Assembly: GCA_020137815.1 (NCBI GenBank)
Contig: CM035351.1
Location: forward strand, 8,941,100 to 9,005,099
Source of the DNA: Hormiphora californensis
Taxonomy: Eukaryota > Ctenophora > Tentaculata > Cydippida > Pleurobrachiidae
DNA length: 64,000 bases
Direction: 5' to 3'
Part shown: one piece after another, positions 38,201 to 52,200 of the stretch
How the letters are laid out: the number at the start of each line of letters is the position of its first letter
How positions within the stretch are numbered: the stretch's first letter is position 1
The notes under the pieces: generated by a model
What the model saw: only the letters and a program-made list of their open reading frames with translations
Databases searched by the model: none
What the model was told of the DNA's origin: nothing
Translations under genes and position numbers: made by a program

Positions 38201-40921
38201 CCCTCCCTTCTAACAACTCCTCCCTCTAACAACTCCCTCACTTCTAACAACTCCCTCCCTACTAACAACTCCCTCCCTCCCTTCTAACAACTCCCTCCCT
38301 TCTAACAACTCCCTCCCTTCTAACAACTCCCTCCCTTCTAACAACTCCCTCCCTTCTAACAACTCCCTTCCTTCTAACAACTCCCTCCCTTCTAACAACT
38401 CCCTCACTTCTAACAACTCCCTCCCTTCTAACAACTCCCTCCCTCCCACAGGTATTTGAATCGCCCCCTCTGTTTCGAAGTGTCCACTGTACCGCGATGC
38501 ATTATTTCAAGTGGTTCTACCTGAAGAGATCGGCAATGGAGTTTTACCCACAAAATGTAATGCTTCTCTGCGTCTACTTTGCTTGTAAAGTCGAGGAATT
38601 CAACATAGGTAAATTCAAATTAAACTAAACTGTATTTCGTAGCCAGGGCTCAGGACTACTCGACTAGCCCTGGAGTCTAAAAGGCATAATCATAATTTTA
38701 TAATCCAGTAACTCACCCTCGTGAGGCTAGACTAGGACAATTCTTCTGAATCTGAGAAGAGGAAACAACAAAATTCAAATTCATAAGCATCATTTAAAGA
38801 AGGAAATATATATGAAGAATTAGTGAAGGTTGGTATGCACGTGCATATAAAGATAGAGATAGAAAGATAGAAATATAGAGACTAGAGAGATAGAAAGATG
38901 GAGAAATATAAAGATAGAGAGATAAAAAGAGAAGAATATGTTGCAACATGTTGACAGAAAGTACTCCAACATATTACGAACTGAAGGATACTTGTAACTA
39001 ATGCTGTTAAAACTTTGATATGTATCTAAGATAGTGCATCATAACGATCAAATGAGCAAAAAACCACAATATCATGATGATATATTGTATTGATCTTACC
39101 CTCAGAGAAATAATATCCGGTTCGAGCTACACATATAATACTTGCATTGTTCTTACAAAAGGCCGGATGTGAGAGTCTAAACCAGAAGTAACAACATCCA
39201 TACGGCATACTGTATGGTGAATATCTCAACAATCCAAAGAGAGAAAGGGGGGGGGAAGTGATAGAGGGGGAGAGAGAGAGAGCTGCATAAAGGCCAATGC
39301 TCTGACCACAGTTCTCGCGCGCTCCGAGAAACGAGAATGGGTCAGGCCAATGCTCTGACAGTCGAGGCTGGTCTTTAGGGTATCTTTCACACACTATTAT
39401 ACAGGCATCTTGCTAGCATACTGTGCAGTTATATTTAGTGAGAAGATGGGAAGCTGTATTTTTGAGAGAGAGTAGCATCAATTATCCGTCCAATCAACAT
39501 ATTCCCTGCCATCTTATCTCTGAGAATAACTCTAATATATTTACCCTCCGAGAACAACCACTCTCAGCCTCAGCTTCTACAGTATCTAGTAGATACTGTA
39601 GAAGCGCGATTGCCTGGTGTGATAGATACTATCTACTGTCCCACGTGTTAGAACCTACGAATCACACCAGGCAATCGCGCCACCAATCCACCAATCACAA
39701 CGACACAACCCGTTTCCGTTTTTCAGTGTGCCATTTCCCCAACACATACTAACTAAAACAAAACTATTCCCCCTCCCCCAGGTATAACACAGTTTGTACG
39801 AATGTTAGATGAGGCCCTGCAACACAGTGCCAGCACATTCATTCTCGGTAATGAGTTCCTGTTAATGGAGGCCCTGGACTACTCTCTCACCGTCTACAAC
39901 TCTCTCCGGCCCCTGGATGGCTTCCTCATAGAACTCGGGGGCCAGATAGGGGAAGAAGCAGCGGGGAAACTCAAGAAAAACGCCCAGTCCTTCTTGAATG
40001 ATGCGATATTAACTGATGCAACCCTTCTACACCCTCCCTCCCAGATAGCCCTGGCAGCACTAGTTTACAGGTAATGGTGTTGAATTGAGTGATATTGGGT
40101 GGTATTGGGTGGTATTTGGTGGTATTGGGTGATATTGGGTGGTATTGGGTGGTATTGGGTGATATTGGGTGTTGTTTGGTGGTATTGGGTGATATTGGGT
40201 GATATTGGGTGATATTGGGTGATATTGGGTGGTATTTGGTGGTATTGGGTGATATTGGGTGTTGTTGGGTGGTATTGAGTGATATTGGGTGATATTGGCT
40301 GAATTTTGTTCAAATATGTCTTCGAATGCTAGAAAGATCCTAACCCCGCTAATCCACAGTGCGGAGTCCAATAAAGTGAATATCAGCTCCTACCTAACAA
40401 ACCTAGCCCCTGATAAAACTATACACAGCAAACTCCTCAAATCCATTTCCTCCATACGACAACACCTCCAGCTAAACTACAAGTTCCAAATAACCAGCTC
40501 AAAGTTGAAGGTGATTACAGAAAGCATCAACGTTTTGACACTCTTGGCGAGTTTTTTAAACTGCTCCTACAATTTCACTTCTTTCTTACTGTCAACACTT
40601 TTCAGTCTTCCTTTCCTTCTCCTTTTTGTACTATTCTTACATGTTACAAGTGTCAACTAATAATGACTCTCCCTTCTCTCTCACTTCTATTTTACTTCTA
40701 CCTTACTTGACTGCCGATACACTGTTGACACACATACTATCTCTCTCTCTCTTGCTCTCTCTCAGGAACTGGAGGGAAAGTGTGCAGCGATATCACGTTG
40801 TCTATCTGGGGAAACAGAATATGAATCATCTGGGGACGAAGATGCCGGAGCAGAGAGTGGGGGAGGTATTATAGGACGGGTATCAAAGAGGAGAAAAACT
40901 GTAGAAATGGAGGTGTCATGA
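29243..40921 (+). CDS. CCNH: cyclin H (TFIIH/CAK cyclin), five exons, complete
   Basis: Exons 29243-29428, 38452-38608, 39782-40070, 40333-40510 and 40766-40921 join in frame to 321 codons plus stop, close to the usual length of about 323. ATG at 29243 gives the cyclin H-type N-terminus and a LCQKFERELLRFCK helix. The cyclin box spans exons 2-3, with HYFKWFYLKRSAMEFYPQ and VYFACKVEEFNI. A second cyclin fold follows (SLRPLDGFLIELG, FLNDAILTDATLLHPPSQIA). The tail is acidic then basic (SKRRKTVEMEVS). Cyclin H binds CDK7 and MAT1 in the CDK-activating kinase and TFIIH. Intron 1 is 9.0 kb and contains an entire GPCR gene on the other strand; intron 3 holds a 10-bp minisatellite. Confidence 0.93.
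29601..35595 (-). CDS. class C G-protein-coupled receptor (metabotropic glutamate/GABA-B type), 12 exons, one frameshift
   Basis: Exons (minus): 35595-35514, 35404-35300, 35241-35082, 34974-34849, 34693-34413, 34355-33788, 33716-33426, 33353-33231, 30548-30419, 30289-30194, 30147-29823 and 29750-29601; about 811 residues. A signal peptide (MRVFVVLLLFLNVSS) precedes a Venus-flytrap ligand-binding domain (exons 2-6), then a Cys-rich linker (exon 7: CSKDC, CWECYEC, CNLCEN), then seven membrane helices (exons 7-12). The first helix is GRYFGIIILTLVVISGVIVS; the last is in exon 12. The tail is short and Ser/Thr-rich. The Cys-rich linker favours a glutamate/calcium-sensor-like layout over GABA-B. 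Oddities: one extra base near 33552 breaks the frame before helix 1; intron 3 is GC-AG; intron 8 is filled by a foldback element. Ligand unknown. Confidence 0.85.
30312..30368. mobile_element. 57-bp mini-MITE with TA flanks
   Basis: CAGTCGGACCCAGATTTACC at the left pairs imperfectly with GGTAAATCGGGATCCGACTG at the right, flanked by TA on both sides (30310-30311, 30369-30370), as in pogo/Tc1-type insertions. It lies in a GPCR intron. Confidence 0.65.
30669..31207. mobile_element. TTAA-flanked palindromic MITE, 539 bp
   Basis: Ends AGTGAGAGAGAACAGCAGGG and complement, flanked by TTAA (30665-30668, 31208-31211), as in piggyBac/Kolobok-type insertion. Arms of about 180 bp are highly complementary. 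Inserted into the left part of FB3. Confidence 0.78.
31514..32536. mobile_element. TTAA-flanked palindromic MITE, 1023 bp
   Basis: Ends GGCCAGAGGGGGGG and complement, flanked by TTAA (31510-31513, 32537-32540). The two halves are near-complete reverse complements around about 32030, apart from scattered mismatches. Inserted in the centre of FB3. No transposase. Confidence 0.78.
35596..38451. other. remainder of cyclin H intron 1, no further gene supported
   Basis: A 78-codon minus-strand frame at 35947-36180 has a hydrophobic stretch (FLAYFIFSAPFFSLFCLMYD). A plus-strand frame at 36640-36825 (LLLYEARETVIVWARKS) resembles a retroelement tail. Neither has splice or family support. A GGA-rich purine tract lies at 37097-37232, and the 18-bp minisatellite fills the last kilobase. 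Confidence 0.4.
37430..38447. repeat. 18-bp minisatellite at the 3' end of cyclin H intron 1
   Basis: Regular tandem units CTCCCTCCCTTCTAACAA run from about 37682 to 38447, with degenerate units back to 37430. Some units read CTACTAAC. Occasional units have 4-nt insertions. The array ends CTCCCTCCCTCCCACAG, which is the acceptor of exon 2. Confidence 0.93.
39555..39680. repeat. two adjacent palindromes in cyclin H intron 2
   Basis: A perfect palindrome, CTTCTACAGTATCT-AGT-AGATACTGTAGAAG (about 39574-39604), abuts an inverted repeat GCGCGATTGCCTGGTGTGA / TCACACCAGGCAATCGCGC enclosing 40 bp (to about 39680). MITE-like; target duplication not clear. Confidence 0.6.
40084..40312. repeat. 10-bp minisatellite just after the cyclin H exon 3 donor
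   Basis: About 22 units alternating GATATTGGGT and GGTATTGGGT (variants TTT, GTT). It begins 14 nt downstream of the exon 3 donor and runs to within 20 nt of the exon 4 acceptor, so it makes up nearly the whole intron. Confidence 0.93.
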
Positions 40922-41284
40922 AATTAGATAAGCTGCTAACTGAAATTGTGTGATATTTTTCTAACATTTTTAAATGCTGAAAACGATGCTGTTTTACGAT
41001 TAATAATTGTCGATTAGTACAACTATTGGTCTCGGCCATCCCACTACACGGATAGCTCGCAACTGATCGTTTGCTCAACACATGGTTGATCGATATTCTG
41101 ATAGGAGAAGAGAACAAACACAGTGGTCACTTGATGTTCAAGAATAGGCCGGTACGATATAATTCTCTAACTGGCTCCACTCCACCCTCTAACATACAGA
41201 TCTCTCCATTATTTTACATCTTTCTTACCCATGTTGGTTCGAAACAGCTAATGTCGTTGTCTTCTAGACAGCAGCAGTTGATAT

Positions 41285-43100
41285 CCCCCCTCTCAAAACC
41301 GGGGGACAGCCCCCCAAATTTTTAAAAATTTTCTCCCCCTTTCTTCTTTTCTCCTCCCTCTCCCTCTTTTCTCCTCTCTCTTCTCTCCCCTTCTATCTCC
41401 CCTCTTTCCCCTAATGGGGGGAGGGGTAGGGCTTTAAAGAAAACGCGGGGGGGGTCATTGTTAAGGCCCTTTTTTCGGCTAAAATGCCATTTTCATACCC
41501 CTAAACAAGGAGTTAAAAAAAACGGTCCCCAAAACATCCCAAACACCACACACCACCCCCAGACCACCAAAATTTTAAAAAAAACAAAAAAAGGGGCCCC
41601 TACAAAAACGACGGGGGGTTTACCTTACCACTGAAATACGGTTTACCCCTTTTAAACTTGGTCCCAAAACGTTTAAAATAAAAAAATTCCCCAAAACCAT
41701 TAACCCCCATGGCCCAAACCCCTTTTTACTATCCCAATCCAAAAAGAGGAAATACTAAAATTGTCTTTGTTCTATGTTTGGGAACGGGTATAAAGGGACT
41801 TGTTCGAACGCGAGTTGGTCATTTTAAAAATTGGACGTGGCCGTTATCCTTTTATTAAGCCGAGTGGGGTTGCCCAAAGTGGATTCCCCCAAATTACACA
41901 TTTGCCACATAGAGACCCCGATGACTTGACTCAATCTTAAATCCCAAATTTTAAACAAGACCAACAATACTGTCTAGGGGTTTTGAAAAGATGGGAAGGT
42001 TTTTACAGCCTTTCCTTACCCGTTGATTTTGTGGGGTTTGATTTTAGGCTGGCCCCCTAGGCTAAAATTCCTGTTCCGAAAAACCCATTACCGATAAGCT
42101 CCCTTCTTTAAGGGATTATACCCTAAGGGGTAACCAGTAAACCAAATCAATGCTCCCCGACAATCCTATCAGGCTTTAGTTCCTTACCTCCGCTAATATT
42201 TACACTGATACCAGCTCACACCGTTCTCCCGGGTTCCCTCCTATTTACCTCCTCAAACCCCATAGCCCGCCGCTTGCCATGGTTCTAACTTCTAAAAAAT
42301 TTTTGGGTGACCATTTCATGAGTCCTCACCAGTTGTCCAAATTTCTCTTTTTGGGTGGGGGATTTGGAGTTCCTGTTGATAATGGGATCATTTGAGAAGT
42401 ACCCGGAACGGAACACGTGTTCCGGGTTTAAAAAATTAGTTTTCAGATATGTTTGCCCCCGGGGCTCCTTCTGTACAGGGGTTGGGGGGACCCCCGATGG
42501 TGATATGACAAAAAACCCCTATCCAAAAAAATTCACCGTGGGCCAAATTGAAGCTCCCCAAAAAATTTAATTCCAAGGGGACCGGAAGGAGTTTTAAAAG
42601 GTCAACAAAATCTTGAAAAAACCCTGGGCCCCCGCCAAAACCCCAAACCATCGTCAAAGAATTTTTTTCCGAATTGCCCGTGGGGTATCGCCCTTGGTAG
42701 CTTGAAAAAAGCAGGAAGTCAACGTTATGCTGCCACTGGGCCGGGGGTAACATTTCCCCCTCGGGATCCCCAAAACCTTTGAGACCCCCTTCCCCGATGT
42801 GCAAAAGATTCCTTCGGGGTCAGAGGGTTGGATTTCGTACAGTAGTTTCTAATAGAGGGGGGCCAGTTCCAAAAACGCGTCCAAACTTTCCCGGGCCGGT
42901 TCGGTTTCTGGGGGGCAAGGGGTATCCCTTAATGAATAGCCTTCCCTGGAAGAGTTATTCAAACTCCTAAGCTTTTGAGAAAGGGCGTCCGAATCTAACG
43001 AATCCCCGCCACAGTAAGCCTACAATTTCCGTAAAAGGGGGAGCCAAACCCTTTTCTAATCGTAAAAAAAAGGCCCCCCTTGTACCCTGTACCCAACATG
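41285..43100. other. stretch with abnormal homopolymer-rich sequence, probably poor consensus
   Basis: Base runs such as CCCC, GGGG, AAAA and TTTT suddenly become very frequent and dinucleotide repeats vanish. The reverse transcriptase reading at 43464 loses recognisable sequence as it enters this stretch. Looks like unreliable base calls rather than biology. Confidence 0.5.
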
Positions 43101-43464
43101 GTCGGCGGCGCACCTTAGCCTCGATGTCCTCCTTACTCAACTTGTGAATTTTGAAGAGCGGGTAGACATAAGGGGTCATCGCTCTGAATACCGGGGAGGT
43201 TACCATATTGTCCTGGTGGTTGAGGCCAGTGATGAGTTTTTTGTCGAGGTTCTCCAACCTTCCTGCAGCGTTCTCTGCTCTTACAGTATCCTTGATTAGG
43301 GCCGTTGTCCTAGCCATATGGACCTCGACTGGTACCTCTAGCATCTGAAATACACTTTCATCCCTCAAGGCGGCTTCAACGGTTCCCAAAACTACGTCAT
43401 AGTCGAGAATAAGGGTTGCTCCTCCCTTATCCGCCTTCGTTATGAACAGAACTTCTTCTTTCAA
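42436..43464 (-). pseudogene. Penelope-like reverse transcriptase fragment, damaged
   Basis: From 43464 on the minus strand: ITKADKGGATLILDYDVV, then TPYVYPLFKIHKLSKEDI, the N-terminal RT blocks typical of Penelope-like elements (KADKGG and PLFKIHK). Further on only distorted blocks remain: RLEK...TEIVG at about 43050, and an ANI-type ending near 42440 that recalls the GTAMG...AP.YANIFM block. The catalytic YxDD block was not found. Upstream the frame is Lys/Glu-rich and runs into (CT)n at 43523. Family call from two motifs. Confidence 0.45.
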
Positions 43465-43519
43465 TTTCTTCTTCAGAACTTCTTCAGAACTTCTTCTTTC
43501 AATTTCTTCAGCAATTTCT

Positions 43520-45338
<1,819 letters not shown>

Positions 45339-46893
45339 CTAGTCGGATCCCACTTGACTAGCATCAATACCGTTCTTCTGCAGTTCAGCAATCTAGAAAG
45401 AGGGGGGGGGGGTGTTAAAATAAAGTTGAAAATATGTGTGTTAGAACGAGCAGGATATAACTGGTTAATGTAGCAGTTAAAGAGAGGGGTTTTAGGGGGT
45501 TAGCAGAGTGGGAGCAGAATTTAGGGTCGGATACACCTGGGAACCTGCTAGCTAGTAGTCGGAGTTAGTATTGGCAGTCCCTGAATCCTTGACTAGCAAG
45601 CAAAAAGCTAGCATAGAACTGTTTTAGTATTTTGACATCCCCGCTGCGTTCAAGGACCCCTCTATTGTGAAGAGTCCAGGGCGAGATAACTTCAGCAAGT
45701 TTGAACCAGCATTTTGTTTTTTGAACTGTAGCAACCGCGTGTTTAGCACTGTCTTACCATGCGCTTAACATGCCCAAGTTTTTTAACCTGTGGCGCTACG
45801 CCCCCAACGGGTGACCTGGGTGTGGTAGGCGGCAATGGCGCCACCCTGGGCCGGGTCAACAACCGCATCTTCTAACGAGTTTAGGTGGTCAGACTCCCAG
45901 AGTGAGAGAGATGGTGGATAGAGAGAGGGAGAAAGATATAATAGAGGTTATATATTGTGGGGTGGTATGTGTGTGCAACTCAATTACCTCTTCTTGGCAT
46001 GATTTCAATTTGCCCTTAAGCTCCTCATTCTCTTTCTGGAGTTCCTCAACCTCCCCGCACTTCTCTTTCAGGGAACCCTTCACATTCCCAACCTCGGTTT
46101 TTAGGGCAGCTAATTCCTTCTTCAGTGCGGCGATCTCGGCACCAGCCTCTCCATTCACCTGAGTAGAAAGTATGAAATTACAGATCCAATTACACGGTAG
46201 TAGATAGGGCAATGATAGCAGGGGAAGGAACGGGGATAGTAGAGGAGACTTTCAGTTTCGAGGAAGGAAGAGTTTTTGAGCCGCGCAAGTTACAAGCTAG
46301 CGCGCACTAGCAAGATGCTGTGGCATAGCGCGTTCCAAACAGTGAATCGAGAAAACAAGAAGAATGATCTGCAGCACACTGTGAATTAGCTCGGGAGCAA
46401 TGAGAGAGTGGGGGAGAGAATGATTCAGCCATTAGCACAGATACACACTCTGTTCTGACCTGGGCAGGCGCTCCGGGTGATCCTTCCTACAAACATGGCG
46501 TGTTTGAGATATACAAACACACGTGAAATGTTAATTGACAGTACGTGCTGCACTTTTCCAGCAACTCTTATTAGAATAATTCTCAACTCAACTCTCTCTT
46601 TTTACATACTTTCTCTTTCAAAGTGACAGGGAGAGAGAGAGAGAGAAAAAGATAGTTACATAGTACATACGCCCTATCTTGCTGTATCTTTCTCACTTCA
46701 CACGTCTACACGTATATTAGTCGGATTAAAGAAGACAGCTGAGAGAGAGAGTTAGGAAAGAGATATCGTGGAATGAGCTAGATACTGTCTAAGATAAATC
46801 TTGCTACTCTTCTGCTGAGACATTAATAATGTTTCCCAGTTCTACTTTCACTTCTCTCCCACTCTCTTTCCACTCTTTCTCTCCTCTCCTCTC

Positions 46894-46936
<43 letters not shown>

Positions 46937-47042
46937 TCTGTCAGTCTCTATACAAGAAACCAGATGCTGCGTTCCTTATCTATATTCCTTCTCCGATTTC
47001 CAGCGAGGAGGGAGGGGCCCCACACACACAGTGCACACGTTA

Positions 47043-47095
<53 letters not shown>

Positions 47096-48375
47096 GCACA
47101 CGTTATCACACATGACACAGTACTCACACACACGTGACACACACATTTCACCTACCGTAGCTTCAGTAGCGGTGAATCCCTTGCTAGTTGCGTTAGCGCT
47201 CTGCAACTCAAGGAATGAAACGAGTTTTGGTTGTGCGTTCTTTCCCTCTGCAAACTCTTGGGCGTTGATGGCGGGCTGGTACCCCGCAGTGTCTGGGTAA
47301 AGGTCATCAGCGAACGCCTTGGACTGGAGGGAGAGAGATGGGTGTTAGGGGTGGTGTGAGGGAGAGAAGGGTGTTAGGGGTGGTGTGTAGAGGATAAAGA
47401 AGGGGAGATATAGAGGGACAAATGACTACTATACTGTATATCTACTACTATAGTACTTTGTAGCTATAAGGAATATAAGAAGAGAGAGAGAGAGAGGCGG
47501 CAAGTGTACCAAAGCAGGTGTTACACAGTAAACCAGGAAAGTTTAATACCCTAGGGAGAATGGACAGGAAGGGAGAGGGGAATAAAGAGAGAGGGAGAGG
47601 GGAATAAAGAGAGAGAAACAATGAGAGCTATCTGAGTCCTTTTTAATACAACATCTGGTGCAATTAACACACACCGACCACACTTGGCCCTCGTCGACAA
47701 TGATCACATTTACTCCACATTTATAGAGACGTCGAGTATTGATCTATATTTATTATGAAGGAGTACATATTCATGTTTATGAAGGAGCATTATATAACTA
47801 TATCTATGAAGGAGCACATAGCGTGTACGTTGCCATGGTAACCACATAACCACGTTCAGTATTTACCTGGCGGGGCACCTTCAGAGGCACAACATTGACC
47901 AGTTTCTTGGCAACATTGAGTTTGTACGCTCGAGCTATCTCATTAATACCGGAATCCAATCCTCTCTTAGGCATCATTCCTGAGAGAGAGGGAAATATGA
48001 GAGGGAGGCCAGACTTGGGAGGGAGAGAGAGGAATTCAAAGTGTTGGCAAGATGGAGGTCAGGAGAAAATAATAATACGAATATGTTATGTAACTAGTAT
48101 AAGGGTTTGTTTCTGTCAGCGTTTTATAAATCTCTACATCCCCATGACCTGTCTAGTCTCCAATACACTGTCTCCCTCACGATGCCTTGTATAGCTGCAG
48201 TATACGTGAGAGCGTGAACTGGTGTCTAGATGGATCGACTAAGTATTGCTCTCCCTCTTTTTTTAAAGAAATCTTTCTCTCTATCTCCCTATCTCTCTTT
48301 TTCTGCATAGATCTGCCCATTGGAACAAAGACCCTATCAGAAGTGAGAAGTGCAGTGTCTTGGCAAAAGTAGGGA

Positions 48376-48424
<49 letters not shown>

Positions 48425-49214
48425 AATAATATGTAGATAGAGAGACGGGGAATAGAAACAATAGGGTAGAATGAGGTAAGGGAGATGTTAAATATTCCAC
48501 ACTCATTCTTTGAAGAGGGATGCCAGATGAATCCAGAGCCAACACATTTTACCTTCCTTTATAGCGAGAAATGACGAAAAATGGGCCAAAAATATAAGTC
48601 ACCAAATATCTAGAACATGATCAAATAAATTGTAATTCTTACCTAATCCTCTCTGGGCGTCCCCACTCATATACTGGTTGAGATAGAAGATGCCACCATT
48701 ATCAAGTTCATAGAATTTGATGTTCGCATCTCCCTGAAAATTAAACAAAGTTTACAGCTGATCATTGTACGAAATTATGTGCAAAATGTGGTCAAATAAG
48801 GGTATATCGTGCTCGCTAGCATTTGGAATTCTTCCTCTCTTTGATCTGTTTAAGAGCAAATCGGTTTTAGGATAATGATCAAGAGTGAGAGGAGACAATT
48901 AGAGAGAGACTGGATAAACAAAGGCTATTTTATCCTTTGTTGAAGAAGTATTACATGGTGGAATTGGTGATGGACACAGAGATAGGGATAGAGATAGAGA
49001 GAGAGAGAGAGAAAGACACACAGAGAGAAAGAGAGAGAGAGAGAGAGAGAGCTAGAGAGAGAGAGAGAGAGAGAAAATAAAAAGACGATAAAACAAGGAA
49101 GATAGGTGAGGGTTGCGAGGAAGATGTGTGAGTGGAGCACTTCTCACACACGCTCATGTAAGGAAGTCATTGCATATTTTCCCTTGCTCTATGTACTTTT
49201 CTTACTTTTATCTC

Positions 49215-49249
<35 letters not shown>

Positions 49250-52200
49250 GGGCAAGAAGAGGAAGTTCATTTAGGGAGCACGTCCTTATCAGACGCAGTA
49301 ACACACACGGGTGAACAAACCAACAACTGCACAGTGCAGTGACACACACGTCACACACCGTCAAATGGGGGGGGGGGGGTCAAACAGTGAGTTACCTTTC
49401 CAGCGAGGAAGAGAAGGTTCAGATCGGGATCATAGTAGGGGAATAAACTACCATTGGCATTATCAATTGCCTCCTCCTTTAGCATTGCACTTAGATTTCT
49501 CTGGAAAAGAAAGGAGTTGAAATTAAAATTGATCTATACAGTTTGAATTGTCTACTAGAGTCCCTTCCCCATAATATGCTCATAGCTCCAACTGGTATAA
49601 TTGAAACGAGAGACATTTGAAAGAATAAATAAAAAATTAGTGAGGAATGCCGGGATGTAAGTAATTGAAGATTTGATGTACAACCGATGGTATGTCTCTT
49701 TCATTCTCAATTTAATCCCTAATATAGTTTCTCTACAACATATCACTCTATCTTTGTCTCATATAAGACCGTCCTCTTTGCACCGGGCCGATGTACTTTC
49801 AGTGCCTGACAACTCTATATCTCTACCCGCACCGGCCACTCTCTCTCTCTCTCTCTCTCTTCAATAGGCCACCAGGCTCAAGGATGAGAATGTGATTACT
49901 CATTGGAAATGTCATACGACCCGCCGTTACCCGTTACTCAAGCCACATATTTCATATGATACCTGGAGAAAGGGGAGAGAGAAAGAGGGAAAGGGAGGAC
50001 ATAAAAACATATGTAGGAAGGTAAAATGTGTGTCCTGTTCGTACCCTTGCACAGAAAATATAAGGTCGAAACAAGTGCTCCATTCATATCTTACTAGATG
50101 TGAATAGAGCACTTGTTCCGACCCTATCTTCTCCAACAGTAGGACATGTATGAAAGAGAGCACGTGCCCCTACACGTGTTCTATACCTCTCTCTCTTTCT
50201 AACAGACCGGAAACACAGTACACGTGTGCTCCTCCTCTCTTTCACCCAACACCGGATCGTTTATATTATACAAGGTACATTGTTACACTACTGTGTGACA
50301 CCCCCTACTAAAACTACACACACAGTGTGACAGTAACAGTAAAGAGTGTTGAACTGTGTTACTAGATGTATAAAATGAGTAACCGGTAAAAAGCCAAGTT
50401 TTCAACCTAGTTTGAAGTTGTTTTTACTGTCTGAGTCGCCAGTATAGCACTAAAAACAACACCTATTCGAGACCCCCCGAGTCTCGACCCCCTCTTTCAT
50501 AAATTCAACTCACGGGATCGTAAAGTCGCAAACTCCTTGATGACATGGAGCTGAATCCAGCGGTGAGGATGAGACCATTCTTCAACATCCTCAGTCGGGA
50601 TACCTTCATGTTGTTATGTCCTGGTCCCTCCTGAAGGGGAGAGGTGAGGGTCATAGTTAGAGGTTTTGGGGACATGGGGTAGATGGTTGTTATGTCCCGG
50701 TAGAGAGTCATTTATTGTTCGGGGACATGTGGTTAGTTGGGATCTGAGATGTAGTTAGTATCTGTGTACCATACAGCACAAAGAACTATTAGGTACAGTA
50801 ACAGGCTGCACACATTCTATAAAATTAGGTAGAGAGGTGCGATAAAATAAGTGTCACCACCTCTAGTATCTGATCTGTAGTAATATATGCATACCAATGT
50901 GTGCTGCATAACTCCTGCATATATTTTATCCCCTCTTAGAATCCCTCTTCTACCCTCCTGGAATATTTCACCCCTTTGTGGCACAACATAGGGCACTCAC
51001 CCTTTACAATGGAACTAGAATATGCTTTAGTAGCACCCCCTACTACTCTACAACAAGTTTGGAAACCAATACTATAGGCCATAGAGCAATGTAATAGTTA
51101 CACCATTCCCTTTTTCCTGACATTTCAACTCCAACTCTATCTCAACAGATCATTTCTCAATATGTGTCAAATATACCCCACCCTTTTGTTTAGTGTAGTC
51201 TGTCTGTGTAGTTAGAATCATGATCTGCTCGTGAGGTCACGGTCCTATGAAATACGCAGAGAGGCCCCACCTAACACGCCTTCACACATCAGTCATAATT
51301 TGTAATACTTCTGGAGGCTGTTTGAGGGAGAGAGTGTCTGAACAAGCTAAATCATCACACAGACTAGATGAATGGTCAAACATCACTCATAAATTTAGAA
51401 ATCGGATATATTTCCCAATTTTCATTTTCATTCAAGAGTGAAGAAGATAGCAGTGGAACATACGGCTGAGAGGATATTGATAGAGACACACATGATACCC
51501 CCTCTCTCTATCCCTACACACTGACACATTCCATCCCCCCTGATTCATCTGTCCATCGGTGTGGTAATTTGAGCTCCCTCCTCACCTCCCTCCCTGTCTA
51601 TCTTTACTTCCCTCTCTCCTCCCCTTCCTCTCTCTCCTTTCTCTCTCTCCCCTCGGCCTCTTACACAAACTCATTTTCCTCCCATTTTCTTCACACACCA
51701 AGTACAAACTACCGTACCATCTACCATCTAATTACACAGTCCTGAGCAGTCCTGAGCAGTGAGCCCACATAGAAGACTCATTGGTAAACAAACTGACTGT
51801 CAGTGTGTTTGTCAGTGACTGACAAGTTGTCAGTGGAACTTACGATATATCACTAACGGCAGGTGAGTAGAACTTCGCTCCTAATAAAAGGCTGCAATAA
51901 AAGGCTGCAGAAAAAGGCTGCAATAAAAGGCTGCAGAAAAAGGCTGCAATAAAAGGCTGCATTAAAAGGCTGCAATAAAAGGCTGCAATAAAAGGCTAAA
52001 ATGGATCACATATCCAACTGGACTAAAGCACTAAAGCAGGAGATAGACCGAATCGTCCTCCCCTAATAGTGTTTTGTTTCACGTATCGGTTTCTACCATA
52101 AGCGGTAGAGGGACCGAATCACCCGCCCCTAATTATAGTGATTCGTGCCTGGTATCCAACTAAACCATAGGCGGTAGATAGACGGAGATAGAGAGTTAGA

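Noticed and set aside
37682-38447. CRISPR array
   Set aside because: Repeats are contiguous without unique spacers and the genome is eukaryotic; likewise the 57-bp and 10-bp arrays.
37674-38449. Long frames reading LEGRE or VVRRE repeats
   Set aside because: Translations of the 18-bp minisatellite in an intron.
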